In this document: positions 8,727 through 16,810 of the stretch, piece by piece
Numbering within the stretch: position 1 is the first letter of the stretch
How the letters are laid out: each line of letters opens with the position of its first letter
Assembly (NCBI GenBank): GCA_003478355.1
Contig: QUFC01000009.1
Location: forward strand, 1-64,000
DNA length: 64,000 bases
Direction: 5' to 3'
From: Lachnospiraceae bacterium AM48-27BH
GTDB lineage: Bacteria > Bacillota > Clostridia > Lachnospirales > Lachnospiraceae
The notes under the pieces: generated by a model
Told to the model about the DNA's origin: nothing
Databases searched by the model: none
What the model saw: the letters and a program-made list of their open reading frames with translations, nothing else
Program-made: the position numbers and the translations under genes

Positions 8727-8859
8727 AAAAAAGAATCCTGCTTGCAGGATTCTCCGCCTGCGGCGGGGCGCTTTAGCGACATGCTTCCACGCTGCCGCAG
8801 TGCGATCCTTAGCGGAGCGTTTTTTGTGTCATAGGACGAAGTTTCCTACGACACAAAAA
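8727..8859 (+). repeat. Dispersed nested-hairpin element, copy 1
   Basis: Order of parts: hairpin A (AGAATCCTGC / GCAGGATTCT), a larger stem CTGCGGC / GCCGCAG enclosing a CGC-TTTA-GCG hairpin, the core GATCCTTAGCGGAGCG, then a long stem TTTTTTGTGTC...GACACAAAAA. Copies 2 and 3 (16559-16692, 38990-39112) match closely; copies at 49543-49668 and 47702-47880 keep the architecture with different stems. It directly abuts a terminator. Confidence 0.8.
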
Positions 8860-8888
8860 GACTGCCACTATAAAAGCAGCAGTCTTTT
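8855..8888. terminator. Terminator after the ucpA-like gene (bidirectional shape)
   Basis: AAAAAGACTGC and GCAGTCTTTT arms around a 13-base loop. On the minus strand it lies about 40 bases past the stop of the ucpA-like gene. Its A tract is shared with the end of repeat copy 1. Confidence 0.7.
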
Positions 8889-8929
8889 CTATATTGGGTT
8901 GATTCAGTTTTTTACTAAAACAGGATAAT

Positions 8930-9727
8930 TTAGTTTGTACCGATAGACATGGTCTCTGGTAATGTGCTTCCGCCATCGATAACGATCTGGGAACCTGTCA
9001 GATAGCTGGACTCGTCGCTTCCTAAGAATGCGAACAGCTCGCCAACCTCGATCGGTTTTGCCAGACGTTTCATTGGAACGCCTACAGCGATATCTGCGAT
9101 TGCTGCCTCTGGATTCTCTGGGTTGGACTCTAATGCCATCTTCTCAACCATTGGTGTACGTGCGTAACCTAACTGAGAGCAGTTTACACGGATGTTGCGG
9201 TCTGCGTACTCAACAGCCAGACACTTGGTCAGACCAACTAATGCAGCCTTAGTCATTGCATATGCAGCCTCACCTGCGTCAGCTACGATATCACCAGTTA
9301 CGGAAGAAGCGATCACGATGTTGCCACCGCCCTGTTTTAACATGTAAGGGATCACTGCTTTACAGGTATTCCATACACCCTTGATGTTAACATCGATATG
9401 GAAATCACGAGTCTTGTCATCCATCTCCTCGAATGGAGCCAGACGGCATACACCTGCGTTACAGCATGCTACGTTGATCTCGCCGAATTTCTCAACGCCC
9501 TTTGCTGCTGCTGCATCCATCTGCTCACGATCAGCAACGTTAGCGATCACTGTGATGATCTCTGCGTTATACTCTTTTCTTAATTTCTCAGCAGTCTCCT
9601 CAACAGCTGGGGATAAGTCAACCATGATCAGTTTTGCGCCATATTTTGCATATGCGGTAGAGATACCTTCTCCAAGTCCTGCTGCTGCTCCTGTGATTAA
9701 TGCTACTTTTCCATCCAATTTAGCCAT
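8930..9727 (-). CDS. ucpA: UcpA-like short-chain dehydrogenase/reductase
   Basis: 265 residues, starting at ATG 9727 with AAAGGAGAAATG upstream. It is a classical SDR: cofactor loop TGAAAGLGEG (about residue 12), NAG motif in CNAGVCRLAPF, catalytic SSVTGD...YAMTKAA (Ser, Tyr, Lys). DFHIDVNIKGVWN, DESSYLTG and the IDGGSTLPE ending are very close to what I recall of the Escherichia coli UcpA sequence, an oxidoreductase of uncertain physiological substrate. It is the last gene of an operon with two amino acid permeases, suggesting that it acts on the imported compound or its derivative. Confidence 0.85.
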   Translation of the reverse strand: MAKLDGKVALITGAAAGLGEGISTAYAKYGAKLIMVDLSPAVEETAEKLRKEYNAEIITVIANVADREQMDAAAAKGVEKFGEINVACCNAGVCRLAPFEEMDDKTRDFHIDVNIKGVWNTCKAVIPYMLKQGGGNIVIASSVTGDIVADAGEAAYAMTKAALVGLTKCLAVEYADRNIRVNCSQLGYARTPMVEKMALESNPENPEAAIADIAVGVPMKRLAKPIEVGELFAFLGSDESSYLTGSQIVIDGGSTLPETMSIGTN

Positions 9728-9802
9728 TTTACATTTCTCCTTTACATTGAAATAGTTTATGCCAAGCGGTACTGCCCGCATGGATTTTGAATATGTTGAA
9801 AC

Positions 9803-11224
9803 CTAAAACTTCTCCACTCCGTCTGGAGTTTCGATTTCTACCGGATGTTTCTTCCAGTTTACCAGAACCATCCACAGCCACAGCACAACTCCGACACCCA
9901 GATAGATTCCAAATGCCTTCCATGAACCGGCGCTCTGTCCCAGTGTACAGAAAAATGCGATCATGATCGCAATCAGCAGAGCCAGGATCCTTGTGATATT
10001 GCCGCCCTTTAATTTGTACGGAGATACCCACTGCGGATATTTCTTGCGGATCCGCATGGCTGAGATCATAGTCACTGCATATGCGCAGGCACATCCAAAG
10101 CTCATCAGGTTAAAGAAGTCATTCATAAATGTGGTAGCGTTCTGTAAAAGTAAAAAGATCAAAGATATGATCAGCAATAAAATATTCGGAAGCACCGGCT
10201 GCTGATGACGGTTTAATTTCGTAAATGCCTTTGGAAGGAAGTTGTTCTCTCCCATGGCATACATCAGACGAACTGTAGACAGCCAGAAGCCTAATAAGCA
10301 GGTTCCGATCGCACACAGAATTGCTGCGACTCCGAATATAACTGCAAAAATACTCCAGCCTCCGCCTAACTGCTCCATCATCGTGATGGCCAGGAATCCG
10401 TTCACTGCAGCGCCGCCCTCTTCTACCAGAGACTGTACCGGCATACCGCCCAGTCCGAAGAAGAACAGTGCATACACCAGACCACAGGAAACGATCGATC
10501 CAAGGATCGCCTTATTGGAATCCTTGATCGGGAAGTCTCCCTCTTCCACCATCTGAGGAACCGTCTCAAATCCAAAGAACGGTGTGATCAACAGTGCCAT
10601 TCCGATAAACCAGGACGGGATTCCAAACTGGCTTCCCACCTGTGAATAAAAGAAATTCTTAAAGTTATCCAGGCTCCACACGCCAGAGAATAAAAATGCA
10701 ACCGTTGCCACAATACATCCGCCAATGGCGAAGATCAGCATATAAAGCTGGATCTTACCAGCGATCTCTACATTCTGGAGACTTAAACAACAATATCCAA
10801 CCAGTGCCACCAGCGCCACACCCTCGATCAGGAAGAAGCTGCTGTTAACATGCAGCACATGGAACATCCACTGGACGATAGCCATGACTGCAGACGGCGG
10901 AACCGCGATCCAGGCCGCCATGATCAGCCAGGATGAAAAGAATCCCACATGTCTGTTGATTCCGACGGTGTTGTAGATCAGCTCGCCGCCCGCCTTTGGA
11001 AACAGCGGTGCCAGTTCACAATAAACCATTGCGATCGGCAGGATCAGAAGCGTCATCAAAATGAAGCCAAAAAATGTACCTGCCCCGCAGTATTCATAAA
11101 AAATCGTATCCCAATATCCGATGAAGGTAAAGATCGCGCCAGCCGCGATTGCATAGACATAGATCAGTCGAAGACTTTTTTTCAGTCCGCTGGGCTCTTT
11201 CTCTTTGGATTTTGAATCAGCCAT
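9803..11224 (-). CDS. APC-family amino acid permease (second of a tandem pair)
   Basis: 473 residues with about 12 membrane segments, the APC amino acid-polyamine-organocation fold. The first helix carries YAIAAGAIFTFIGYWD, where APC proteins have the unwound substrate-binding loop, and FFGFETVPQMVEEGDFP matches the conserved helix 6 region (GFE). It is highly similar along its whole length to the gene at 11258-12661, including an identical C-terminal PVEIETPDG, so the pair arose by tandem duplication. Only 33 bases separate them. Substrate unknown; an amino acid or amine is likely. Confidence 0.88.
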   Translation of the reverse strand: MADSKSKEKEPSGLKKSLRLIYVYAIAAGAIFTFIGYWDTIFYEYCGAGTFFGFILMTLLILPIAMVYCELAPLFPKAGGELIYNTVGINRHVGFFSSWLIMAAWIAVPPSAVMAIVQWMFHVLHVNSSFFLIEGVALVALVGYCCLSLQNVEIAGKIQLYMLIFAIGGCIVATVAFLFSGVWSLDNFKNFFYSQVGSQFGIPSWFIGMALLITPFFGFETVPQMVEEGDFPIKDSNKAILGSIVSCGLVYALFFFGLGGMPVQSLVEEGGAAVNGFLAITMMEQLGGGWSIFAVIFGVAAILCAIGTCLLGFWLSTVRLMYAMGENNFLPKAFTKLNRHQQPVLPNILLLIISLIFLLLQNATTFMNDFFNLMSFGCACAYAVTMISAMRIRKKYPQWVSPYKLKGGNITRILALLIAIMIAFFCTLGQSAGSWKAFGIYLGVGVVLWLWMVLVNWKKHPVEIETPDGVEKF

Positions 11225-11257
11225 CCTACCTCATTCCCCACTCTCTAAATTATACCA

Positions 11258-12661
11258 CTAAAATCTCTGAATGCCATCTGGAGTTTCGATCTCTACCGGA
11301 TGTTTCTTCCAGTTCACACATACCATCCACAGCCAGATCACAACACCAACGCCCAGATATACACCAAAGCAGATCCAGGAATCGATTCCCTGACCTAAGG
11401 TACAGAAGAATGCGATAGCAACTGCGATCAGCATCGCGAAGATACGGAATGCATCTCCACCCTTAACGGTGTTGCTGCTCTTCCAGTTCGGATGTTTCCG
11501 ATGGATGCAGACTGCAGAGATCATGGTCAGTGCATATGCACATGCACAGCCAAAGCTCATCAGGTTAAAGAATGCGCTCATGAAATCAGAAGAGTTCTGA
11601 AGCACGATAAAGATTAAGGATAATGCCAGCAGGAAGATGTTTGGAAGCATCGGCTGCTGATTCTTATTCACTTTTGCAAATACCTTTGGTAAGAAGTTCT
11701 TATTTGCCATGGAGTACAGCATACGCACGGTAGACATCCAGAATCCTAACAGGGAAGCACCCATACCTAACAGACAGGACAGGATTCCTACGATGATCGG
11801 CCAGAAGGTCCAGCCTAATACATTCTGCATAGTAGCGATGGTTAAGAAACCGTCCTGTGCATAGTTGGTATACACATCTCTTAAACCGTCCAGACCAGCA
11901 ACGCAGAAATAGTAGAATACATAAATACATCCACAGGTTAAAATAGAACCACAAATTGCCTTCTTGGAGTTCTTGATCGGGAAGTCACCCTCCTCAACCA
12001 TCTGAGGTACGGTCTCAAATCCAAAGTAAGGAGTGATCAACAGTGCCATACCGATGATCCATCCTGGAATTCCATTAACAGCGCTCAGACCGGACTCGAA
12101 GATATTACCAAAATTGGATAAATGCCAGTGTCCGGAGAACAGTAAAATAAATCCTGTTAAAATTGTAACAGTAATGTTGCAGAACAGCATACCAGCCTGT
12201 GCTTTTACTAACAGCTGTACGTTCTGGATACTCATGAAGAAGTACAGAACCAGTAAAACTGCAGCGCAGCCTACCATTGGCCAGGTGCCTAAGTTCAGAT
12301 TCAGGGTCTTATTTACCCATGTCATAATTGCCATAACAACAGCCGGTGGAACAGAGATCCATGCTGCCATGATCAGCCATGCTGCAAAAAATCCCACATG
12401 TTTGTTGATTCCAACCGAGTTGTAGATCAACTCACCACCAGATGTATGAAACAGTGACGCTAATTCACTGTATACCAGTGCGATCGGAAGGATCGCAACC
12501 GTCATCAGTGCGAATGCCAGAAACGTTCCGCTTCCGCAATATCCATAGAATACGGAATCCCAATAATTCACGAACGTAAAAATAGAACCCGTGGCAACTG
12601 TATAAACAAAAATCAGCTTCAGACTTTTATTTAAACCGCCTTTTTCTTGCTTGTTTTCCAT
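11258..12661 (-). CDS. APC-family amino acid permease (first of a tandem pair)
   Basis: 467 residues, starting at ATG 12661 (AAAGGAGCTG upstream). It has the same 12-helix APC architecture and landmarks as its downstream paralogue: GLNKSLKLIFVYTVATGSIF at the start, YFGFETVPQMVEEGDFP in the helix 6 region, and a WKKHPVEIETPDG tail. It is the first structural gene behind a roughly 225-base leader containing an intrinsic terminator and an ANTAR-type hairpin pair, so expression is probably controlled by antitermination. Keeping two paralogues may reflect different affinities or substrates. Confidence 0.88.
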   Translation of the reverse strand: MENKQEKGGLNKSLKLIFVYTVATGSIFTFVNYWDSVFYGYCGSGTFLAFALMTVAILPIALVYSELASLFHTSGGELIYNSVGINKHVGFFAAWLIMAAWISVPPAVVMAIMTWVNKTLNLNLGTWPMVGCAAVLLVLYFFMSIQNVQLLVKAQAGMLFCNITVTILTGFILLFSGHWHLSNFGNIFESGLSAVNGIPGWIIGMALLITPYFGFETVPQMVEEGDFPIKNSKKAICGSILTCGCIYVFYYFCVAGLDGLRDVYTNYAQDGFLTIATMQNVLGWTFWPIIVGILSCLLGMGASLLGFWMSTVRMLYSMANKNFLPKVFAKVNKNQQPMLPNIFLLALSLIFIVLQNSSDFMSAFFNLMSFGCACAYALTMISAVCIHRKHPNWKSSNTVKGGDAFRIFAMLIAVAIAFFCTLGQGIDSWICFGVYLGVGVVIWLWMVCVNWKKHPVEIETPDGIQRF

Positions 12662-12763
12662 ATCAAACAGCTCCTTTTCCCTTGATCTCTTGATCTGCTG
12701 AAGCAGTCTGCAGCCTGCCAGCCTGTAACCCATGAAAATCCCTGCAAAACAGGTTAGCGCATC

Positions 12764-12801
12764 AAAAAAAGTCCAAAAACCCCCCTAAAAAGTTTTTGGA
12801 C
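12764..12801 (-). terminator. Leader terminator (attenuator) of the permease-ucpA operon
   Basis: On the minus strand GTCCAAAAAC (12792-12801) pairs with GTTTTTGGAC (12771-12780) and is followed by seven T (12764-12770). It lies after the promoter and about 100 bases before the first permease start, so it would stop most transcripts unless antiterminated. Its 5' arm overlaps the second ANTAR-type hairpin. Confidence 0.8.
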
Positions 12802-12845
12802 TTCGATGTCACTATAATTACCAGTATACGCCGTTGCATACCGGC
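12799..12845 (-). promoter_or_regulatory. Candidate ANTAR target: two hairpins with A-N-N-G-N-N hexaloops
   Basis: Hairpin 1 (12820-12845, minus strand): a 10-bp stem GCCGGTATGC / GTATACTGGT closes the hexaloop AACGGC. Hairpin 2 (12799-12810): a short GAC / GTC stem closes the hexaloop ATCGAA. Both loops have A at position 1 and G at 4, and the 3' arm of hairpin 2 is also part of the terminator 5' arm. This is the published arrangement for RNAs bound by ANTAR antiterminators such as EutV. Hairpin 2 is weak (3 bp). An ANTAR regulator is encoded at 18281-18853. Confidence 0.6.
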
Positions 12846-12892
12846 TATCATTAAATTTTCAAAATTAAAGAGATATCGCTTTAAGCGTTACC

Positions 12893-12921
12893 ATAATAGC
12901 ATCCTTTACACTTTTTGTCAA
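12893..12921 (-). promoter_or_regulatory. Strong sigma-A promoter of the permease-ucpA operon
   Basis: On the minus strand TTGACA (12916-12921), 17-bp spacer, TATTAT (12893-12898). Transcription would start near 12886, giving a leader of about 225 bases. A CGCTTAAAGCG palindrome lies at the expected start. Confidence 0.8.
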
Positions 12922-12950
12922 GCGTTTAACAATCTTTTTGCACACCCGAT

Positions 12951-13559
12951 TTACTCGACCGTTTGTGTATATCGCATAAATCCAGACATCATGCAGCCTC
13001 CTGCTGCTCCCGCCTCGATCACAAGCGGCAGGCGTTCCATATTGATGCCTCCGATCGCATATACCGGAACCGGACAGGCATGGCAGATCTCCCGGACAAA
13101 TGCAAGACCTCTGCCCTTTAAGCCCTTTTTACACTCCGTCTCAAAGATCGTTCCCAGAATGATCTGTGTCGCTCCATACTTCACAGCGATCTCCATGTCT
13201 TCCATACTGTGACAGGACACGCTGATCTCCTGAAAATATGCTCTGAGATTCCCGCGCACTGACGGTTCCATAGCTGCGAGCGCCGGGATGGAGAGATGGA
13301 TCTTCCTGCAATCTAAGTGCCGTGCGACAGACACCCTCGAATGCAGAAAACAGCTCACTCCTTCTCTCTGGCACAATTCCAGAAGTCTTTTTGCCAGTTT
13401 CTCATAGGCTTCGTCCGTCAGATCCTTTTCTCTTAAGATCACTGCATGCGGGTGCAGAGAGATGACCCGCTCCATCTGTTCGAAAAAATCTCCCTGCACC
13501 AGCCCACGGTTCGTGATCACAATCGTATGTGCATAGTCCCTATACATAGATATAATCAT
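12951..13559 (-). CDS. thiE: Thiamine-phosphate synthase / TenI-like protein
   Basis: About 200 residues; the start at 13559 (or ATG 13547) lies inside the end of thiH, so the genes are coupled. The TIM-barrel family features of ThiE/TenI are visible: VILREKDL (where ThiE binds the diphosphate), SCHSMEDMEIAVKYGATQIILGTIFET, KGLKGRG and YAIGGINMERLPLVIEAGAAGG. ThiE joins hydroxymethylpyrimidine diphosphate to thiazole phosphate; TenI paralogues tautomerise the thiazole. The short divergent N-terminal half leaves both possible. It closes the thiSFGHE operon. Confidence 0.8.
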   Translation of the reverse strand: MIISMYRDYAHTIVITNRGLVQGDFFEQMERVISLHPHAVILREKDLTDEAYEKLAKRLLELCQREGVSCFLHSRVSVARHLDCRKIHLSIPALAAMEPSVRGNLRAYFQEISVSCHSMEDMEIAVKYGATQIILGTIFETECKKGLKGRGLAFVREICHACPVPVYAIGGINMERLPLVIEAGAAGGCMMSGFMRYTQTVE

Positions 13560-14799
13560 TCAGGACCGGCTGAAGACCGCCCTGCTCCATATCGTCATAC
13601 ATCGTCTTGAAGGAACGGGAATCATTGATCTCAAACTGTTCATCTCCGACATCCTCCTCCTGCTTCCCTTCATATTTCTCCTCGTGATCTCCGATGCCAG
13701 TAGAAACTCCTGCGGAGACCTTCGTCGCACAGATTTTTGTGATTCCATTTCGGAAATCCGCACTCTCGCGGCTGGATACCGTAATCCCCGCAAATGGAAG
13801 GAAGATGCGGTACGCGCAAAGCACCTGGCAGAGTTCCTTCTCTCCAACGTCACGCGGATTGATCTTGTCATTGTTCACGATCGGGCGAAGGCGCGGACAG
13901 CTTAAGGACAACTCTGCATGCGGATATTTCCGGTTGATATAATAGACATGCAGCGCTGTTGCAAGTGCATCCTTTCTGAAGTCATCCAGTCCGAGAAGCG
14001 CAGAAAATCCTGCTCCTCTCATACCTCCCATCAGAGCGCGCTCCTGGGAATCAAAACGGTACGGCCAGACACGCTTGTGTCCCATCAGATGAAGCGTCTC
14101 GTACTTATCCGTGTTGTAGGTCTCCTGGAAGACTGTCACATAGTCCACACCACACTCGTGCAGATACCGGTACTCATCGACATTGACCGGATAGATCTCA
14201 ATCCCGATATTTTTAAAATACTTTTTGGCGATCTTTACTGCCTCGCCAATATAATGAACATCGGAGTAGGCCCGGCTCTCACCCGTCAACATCAGGATCT
14301 CCTCCATACCGGTTTTGGCGATCACCTGCATCTCATGCTCGATCTCCTCGAAACTCAGTTTCTTGCGGCGGATGTTGTTGTAACAGTTAAATCCACAGTA
14401 AATGCAGTAGTTCTGACAATAATTGGCGATGTAGAGTGGTGTAAAAATATATACCGTATTTCCAAAATGATTTTTCGTGATCTCCTCCGCTTTTCTCGCC
14501 ATCTGCTCCAGATATGGTGCTGCTGCAGGAGAGAGAAGAGCTTTAAAATCCTCGATCGAGCAGGACTCATTGGAAAGCGCCCGCTCCACATCGGCAGCTG
14601 TGTAGACATCATAATCGTATGCATCCATGGCTTTGAGCACCTTTTCCTTGATATCCGATCCAATGATCTGCATTCCCTTCATATATTCCATATGGTTCGT
14701 GCGGAAGGACGGATCCTGCTCCAGTCTGTGCTTGCGCTCTAAGGCGGCAGGCGGCAGCTGATCACTGTCTACAAAATAAACCTGATTTTCTTCATTCAT
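13540..14799 (-). CDS. thiH: 2-iminoacetate synthase ThiH (radical SAM)
   Basis: 419 residues with AGGAGGGAGC before the ATG. The radical SAM cluster motif CxxxCxxC is present as CQNYCIYC near residue 130, followed by GFNCYNNIRRKKL, MLTGESRAY, EIYPVNVDEY and GLDDFRKDA, all typical of ThiH. The enzyme cleaves tyrosine to p-cresol and dehydroglycine for thiazole formation by ThiG. The protein is longer than the roughly 375 residues of E. coli ThiH; an acidic insert (GDHEEKYEGKQEED) near residue 375 accounts for part of this. The C-terminal QGGLQPVLNDY is conserved. Confidence 0.93.
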   Translation of the reverse strand: MNEENQVYFVDSDQLPPAALERKHRLEQDPSFRTNHMEYMKGMQIIGSDIKEKVLKAMDAYDYDVYTAADVERALSNESCSIEDFKALLSPAAAPYLEQMARKAEEITKNHFGNTVYIFTPLYIANYCQNYCIYCGFNCYNNIRRKKLSFEEIEHEMQVIAKTGMEEILMLTGESRAYSDVHYIGEAVKIAKKYFKNIGIEIYPVNVDEYRYLHECGVDYVTVFQETYNTDKYETLHLMGHKRVWPYRFDSQERALMGGMRGAGFSALLGLDDFRKDALATALHVYYINRKYPHAELSLSCPRLRPIVNNDKINPRDVGEKELCQVLCAYRIFLPFAGITVSSRESADFRNGITKICATKVSAGVSTGIGDHEEKYEGKQEEDVGDEQFEINDSRSFKTMYDDMEQGGLQPVLNDYIYV

Positions 14800-14813
14800 G
14801 CTCCTGCTCCCTC

Positions 14814-15578
14814 CTAGCGTAAAAATCCGGTCAGCGGATCAGATGCACTTCCACCTCTGGCAAGTACTCTTCCCATTCCGGTCAGATATGCTTTTCTTCC
14901 TGCCTCGATCGCCAGTTTAAAGGCTGCTGCCATCTCCGGCACATCTCCTGCAGTGGCGATCGCTGTATTGGCCATGATCGCTGCTGCTCCCATTTCCATC
15001 GCCTCACACGCCTGAGATGGTTTGCCAATTCCCGCATCCACGATGACCGGCAGATCGATCTCATCGATCAGCACCTGGATCATCGCCTTTGTTGCGAGTC
15101 CTTTATTGCTTCCGATCGGCGCTGCAAGCGGCATCACGGCTGCTGCACCTGCATTCTGCAGATCTCTTGCCACATTCAGATCCGGATTCATATACGGCAG
15201 TACCACAAAGCCCTCCTTTGCCAGAATCTCTGTCGCCTTGATCGTCTCGTAATTGTCTGGGAACAGGTATTTCGCATCACGCATGATCTCAACCTTCACA
15301 AAATCACCGCAACCCATTGCTCTGCTCAGTCTTGCGATCCGGACAGCCTCCTCTGCATTGCGCGCTCCAGATGTGTTTGGAAGCAGTGTCACGCCTTCCG
15401 GGATGAAATCGAGGATATTTTCACTCTCCTGGGTGTTCGCGCGTCTCAGTGCCAGTGTGATGATCTCTGCACCGCCCTGCTCTACTGCTGCTTTAATCAG
15501 GTTCAGGTTATATTTTCCTGATCCAAGGATAAAACGACTCTTAAATTCTTTTCCGCCTAATACAAATTTATCTTCCAT
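14814..15578 (-). CDS. thiG: Thiazole synthase ThiG
   Basis: 254 residues, starting at ATG 15578 (GAGGAGTGAAC upstream). Family hallmarks: [47 protein letters not shown] (Lys that forms the imine with deoxyxylulose phosphate), [36 protein letters not shown] and NTAIATA. ThiG builds the thiazole ring from deoxyxylulose 5-phosphate, dehydroglycine and sulfur from ThiS thiocarboxylate. It lies 14 bases before thiH. Confidence 0.95.
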   Translation of the reverse strand: MEDKFVLGGKEFKSRFILGSGKYNLNLIKAAVEQGGAEIITLALRRANTQESENILDFIPEGVTLLPNTSGARNAEEAVRIARLSRAMGCGDFVKVEIMRDAKYLFPDNYETIKATEILAKEGFVVLPYMNPDLNVARDLQNAGAAAVMPLAAPIGSNKGLATKAMIQVLIDEIDLPVIVDAGIGKPSQACEAMEMGAAAIMANTAIATAGDVPEMAAAFKLAIEAGRKAYLTGMGRVLARGGSASDPLTGFLR

Positions 15579-15612
15579 GTTCACTCCTCTTTTCTTCCGT
15601 GTTCTCTGTTTG

Positions 15613-16299
15613 TTACGGTTCACGCGTTGCGCAAACCTCTGTTTTTCTATTCTGCATGATCAGCTGCAGTACCTGGTTGGCTTCATGTGCTGCACATGCC
15701 GACACTCTCGGTGCAATCAGTCCGATTCCGTCACCGACATCTGTTTTCTGATCACCGCACACATACAGTCTCTGCATCACCCGCTGTGTCCGGATCTCGT
15801 TGATGTCCGCATAACCAGCCATCCCATTGCCCGATATGACTGTGGTCTCCGGACACTTGGACAGGACCTCCCGGACCAGCATTGCCTTCTGATCTGGACG
15901 ATCAAAGGCTTCACACACGATCGGATAATCTTCAAATAATTCCTTTACATTCTCTGGTGTTACCCTGACACAGACCGGCTCATACACTGCATACGGGTTG
16001 ATCTGGTATAAAATCTCCAAAAGTGCCTCTGGCTTCGGTTTTCCCAGTTGCGGGATCAGATACATCTGACGGTTCAGATTCGTCACATCCACCACATCAA
16101 AATCCACCAACCGCAGTTTTCCGATCCCACTTCTGGCAAGCATCACCGCAATATGGGATCCAAGACCGCCAAGACCAGCCACTGCAACTTTGGCATTTCG
16201 CAGTTTTTCCTGCATTTTCTTCGGAAATCTCGCATCAAATGCCCGGTCCAGCTCCTCCTGCGAGATCCGATTTTGCATCTCTCTCTGCATTTCTGTCAT
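15613..16299 (-). CDS. thiF: Sulfur carrier protein adenylyltransferase ThiF
   Basis: 228 residues with a GGAGGCTGATCAGG ribosome site directly after thiS. The E1-like nucleotide loop [20 protein letters not shown] (about residues 39-58), [17 protein letters not shown] and [14 protein letters not shown] identify the ThiF/MoeB/HesA fold, which activates the C-terminal glycine of ThiS as an acyl-adenylate. It is on the short side for ThiF. Its last codons (EVCATREP) are encoded by a copy of a 19-bp sequence that also occurs between genes at 19040 and 52297, so the C-terminus may have been replaced. Confidence 0.9.
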   Translation of the reverse strand: MTEMQREMQNRISQEELDRAFDARFPKKMQEKLRNAKVAVAGLGGLGSHIAVMLARSGIGKLRLVDFDVVDVTNLNRQMYLIPQLGKPKPEALLEILYQINPYAVYEPVCVRVTPENVKELFEDYPIVCEAFDRPDQKAMLVREVLSKCPETTVISGNGMAGYADINEIRTQRVMQRLYVCGDQKTDVGDGIGLIAPRVSACAAHEANQVLQLIMQNRKTEVCATREP

Positions 16300-16304
16300 C
16301 CTGA

Positions 16305-16499
16305 TCAGCCTCCTCCGACAAACCGCAGAACCTCGATCACATCCTCATCCTGAATGACCACCTGAGCGAGCTGCTCTTTCGGAACGATCTCAAGATTGCG
16401 CTCCACTACCACACGCTCCGGTTCAAATCCGGCTTCCTGCAGATATGCAAGAAGATTTTGCCCTGCAAGCGCCTTCTCTTCTCCATTTATCTTCACCAT
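16305..16499 (-). CDS. thiS: Sulfur carrier protein ThiS
   Basis: 64 residues, starting at ATG 16499 with AAGGAGCATG upstream; a longer upstream frame runs through repeat sequence and is not used. Ubiquitin-like fold pattern: VKINGEEKAL, LLAYLQEAGFEPERVVVERNLEIV and the required C-terminal FVGGG. The terminal Gly is adenylated by ThiF and becomes a thiocarboxylate that donates sulfur to ThiG. First gene of thiSFGHE. Confidence 0.95.
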   Translation of the reverse strand: MVKINGEEKALAGQNLLAYLQEAGFEPERVVVERNLEIVPKEQLAQVVIQDEDVIEVLRFVGGG

Positions 16500-16558
16500 G
16501 ATTTCATGCTCCTTCCTCTGATCTGACACCCGAATCCTGGGACATCGTTTCCCAAAAC

Positions 16559-16692
16559 GCAAAAAAGAATCCTGCTCGCAGAATTCTCCGCCTGCGGCGG
16601 GTCGCTTTAGCGACACTCTTCCACTCCGCCGCAGTGCGATCCCGCGGAGCGTTTTTTGTGTCATAGGGCGAAGCTTCCTATGACGCAAAAAA
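16559..16692 (+). repeat. Dispersed nested-hairpin element, copy 2
   Basis: Same design as copy 1: hairpin A (AGAATCCTGC with a slightly altered partner), stem CTGCGGCGG / CCGCCGCAG around GTCGC-TTTA-GCGAC, core GATCCCGCGGAGCG, and a TTTTTTGTGTCATAGG / CCTATGACGCAAAAAA stem. The long stem differs from copy 1 by paired changes. It sits between thiS and an upstream terminator whose T run it touches. Confidence 0.8.
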
Positions 16693-16731
16693 GGCACCGG
16701 AAGACATAACGAGTATGTCATCCGGCGCCTG
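16687..16731 (-). terminator. Strong intrinsic terminator before thiS
   Basis: On the minus strand GGCGCCGGATGACAT pairs with ATGTCTTCCGGTGCC, then TTTTTT. It could end the kinase operon, but because a good promoter lies between the kinase stop and this hairpin it may instead attenuate the thi operon. Confidence 0.75.
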
Positions 16732-16777
16732 AACGATCCTGTGAAGAGTGGTGCCCCCAATTCACACGTTGATAAAC

Positions 16778-16806
16778 AGTATACAAAATTTTCCGAACAT
16801 TTGCAA
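16778..16806 (-). promoter_or_regulatory. Sigma-A promoter upstream of the thi leader
   Basis: On the minus strand TTGCAA (16801-16806), 17-bp spacer, TATACT (16778-16783), immediately after the kinase stop. The roughly 40-base stretch to the terminator can form a TGTGAA / TTCACA stem with a 15-base loop. No TPP-riboswitch sequence is visible here. Confidence 0.6.
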
Positions 16807-16810
16807 GCCC

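Noticed and set aside
13918..14742. 274-codon plus-strand frame opposite thiH
   Set aside because: Antisense shadow of a strongly conserved radical SAM gene.
16687..16770. ANTAR-type hairpin pair before thiS
   Set aside because: No two stems closing A-N-N-G-N-N hexaloops could be formed; candidate loops ACAGGA and ATCGTT lack pairing flanks.
16500..16810. TPP riboswitch before thiS
   Set aside because: The CTGAGA and ACCCTTTGAACCTGAT-type sequences are absent on the minus strand; only a simple stem and a terminator are seen.
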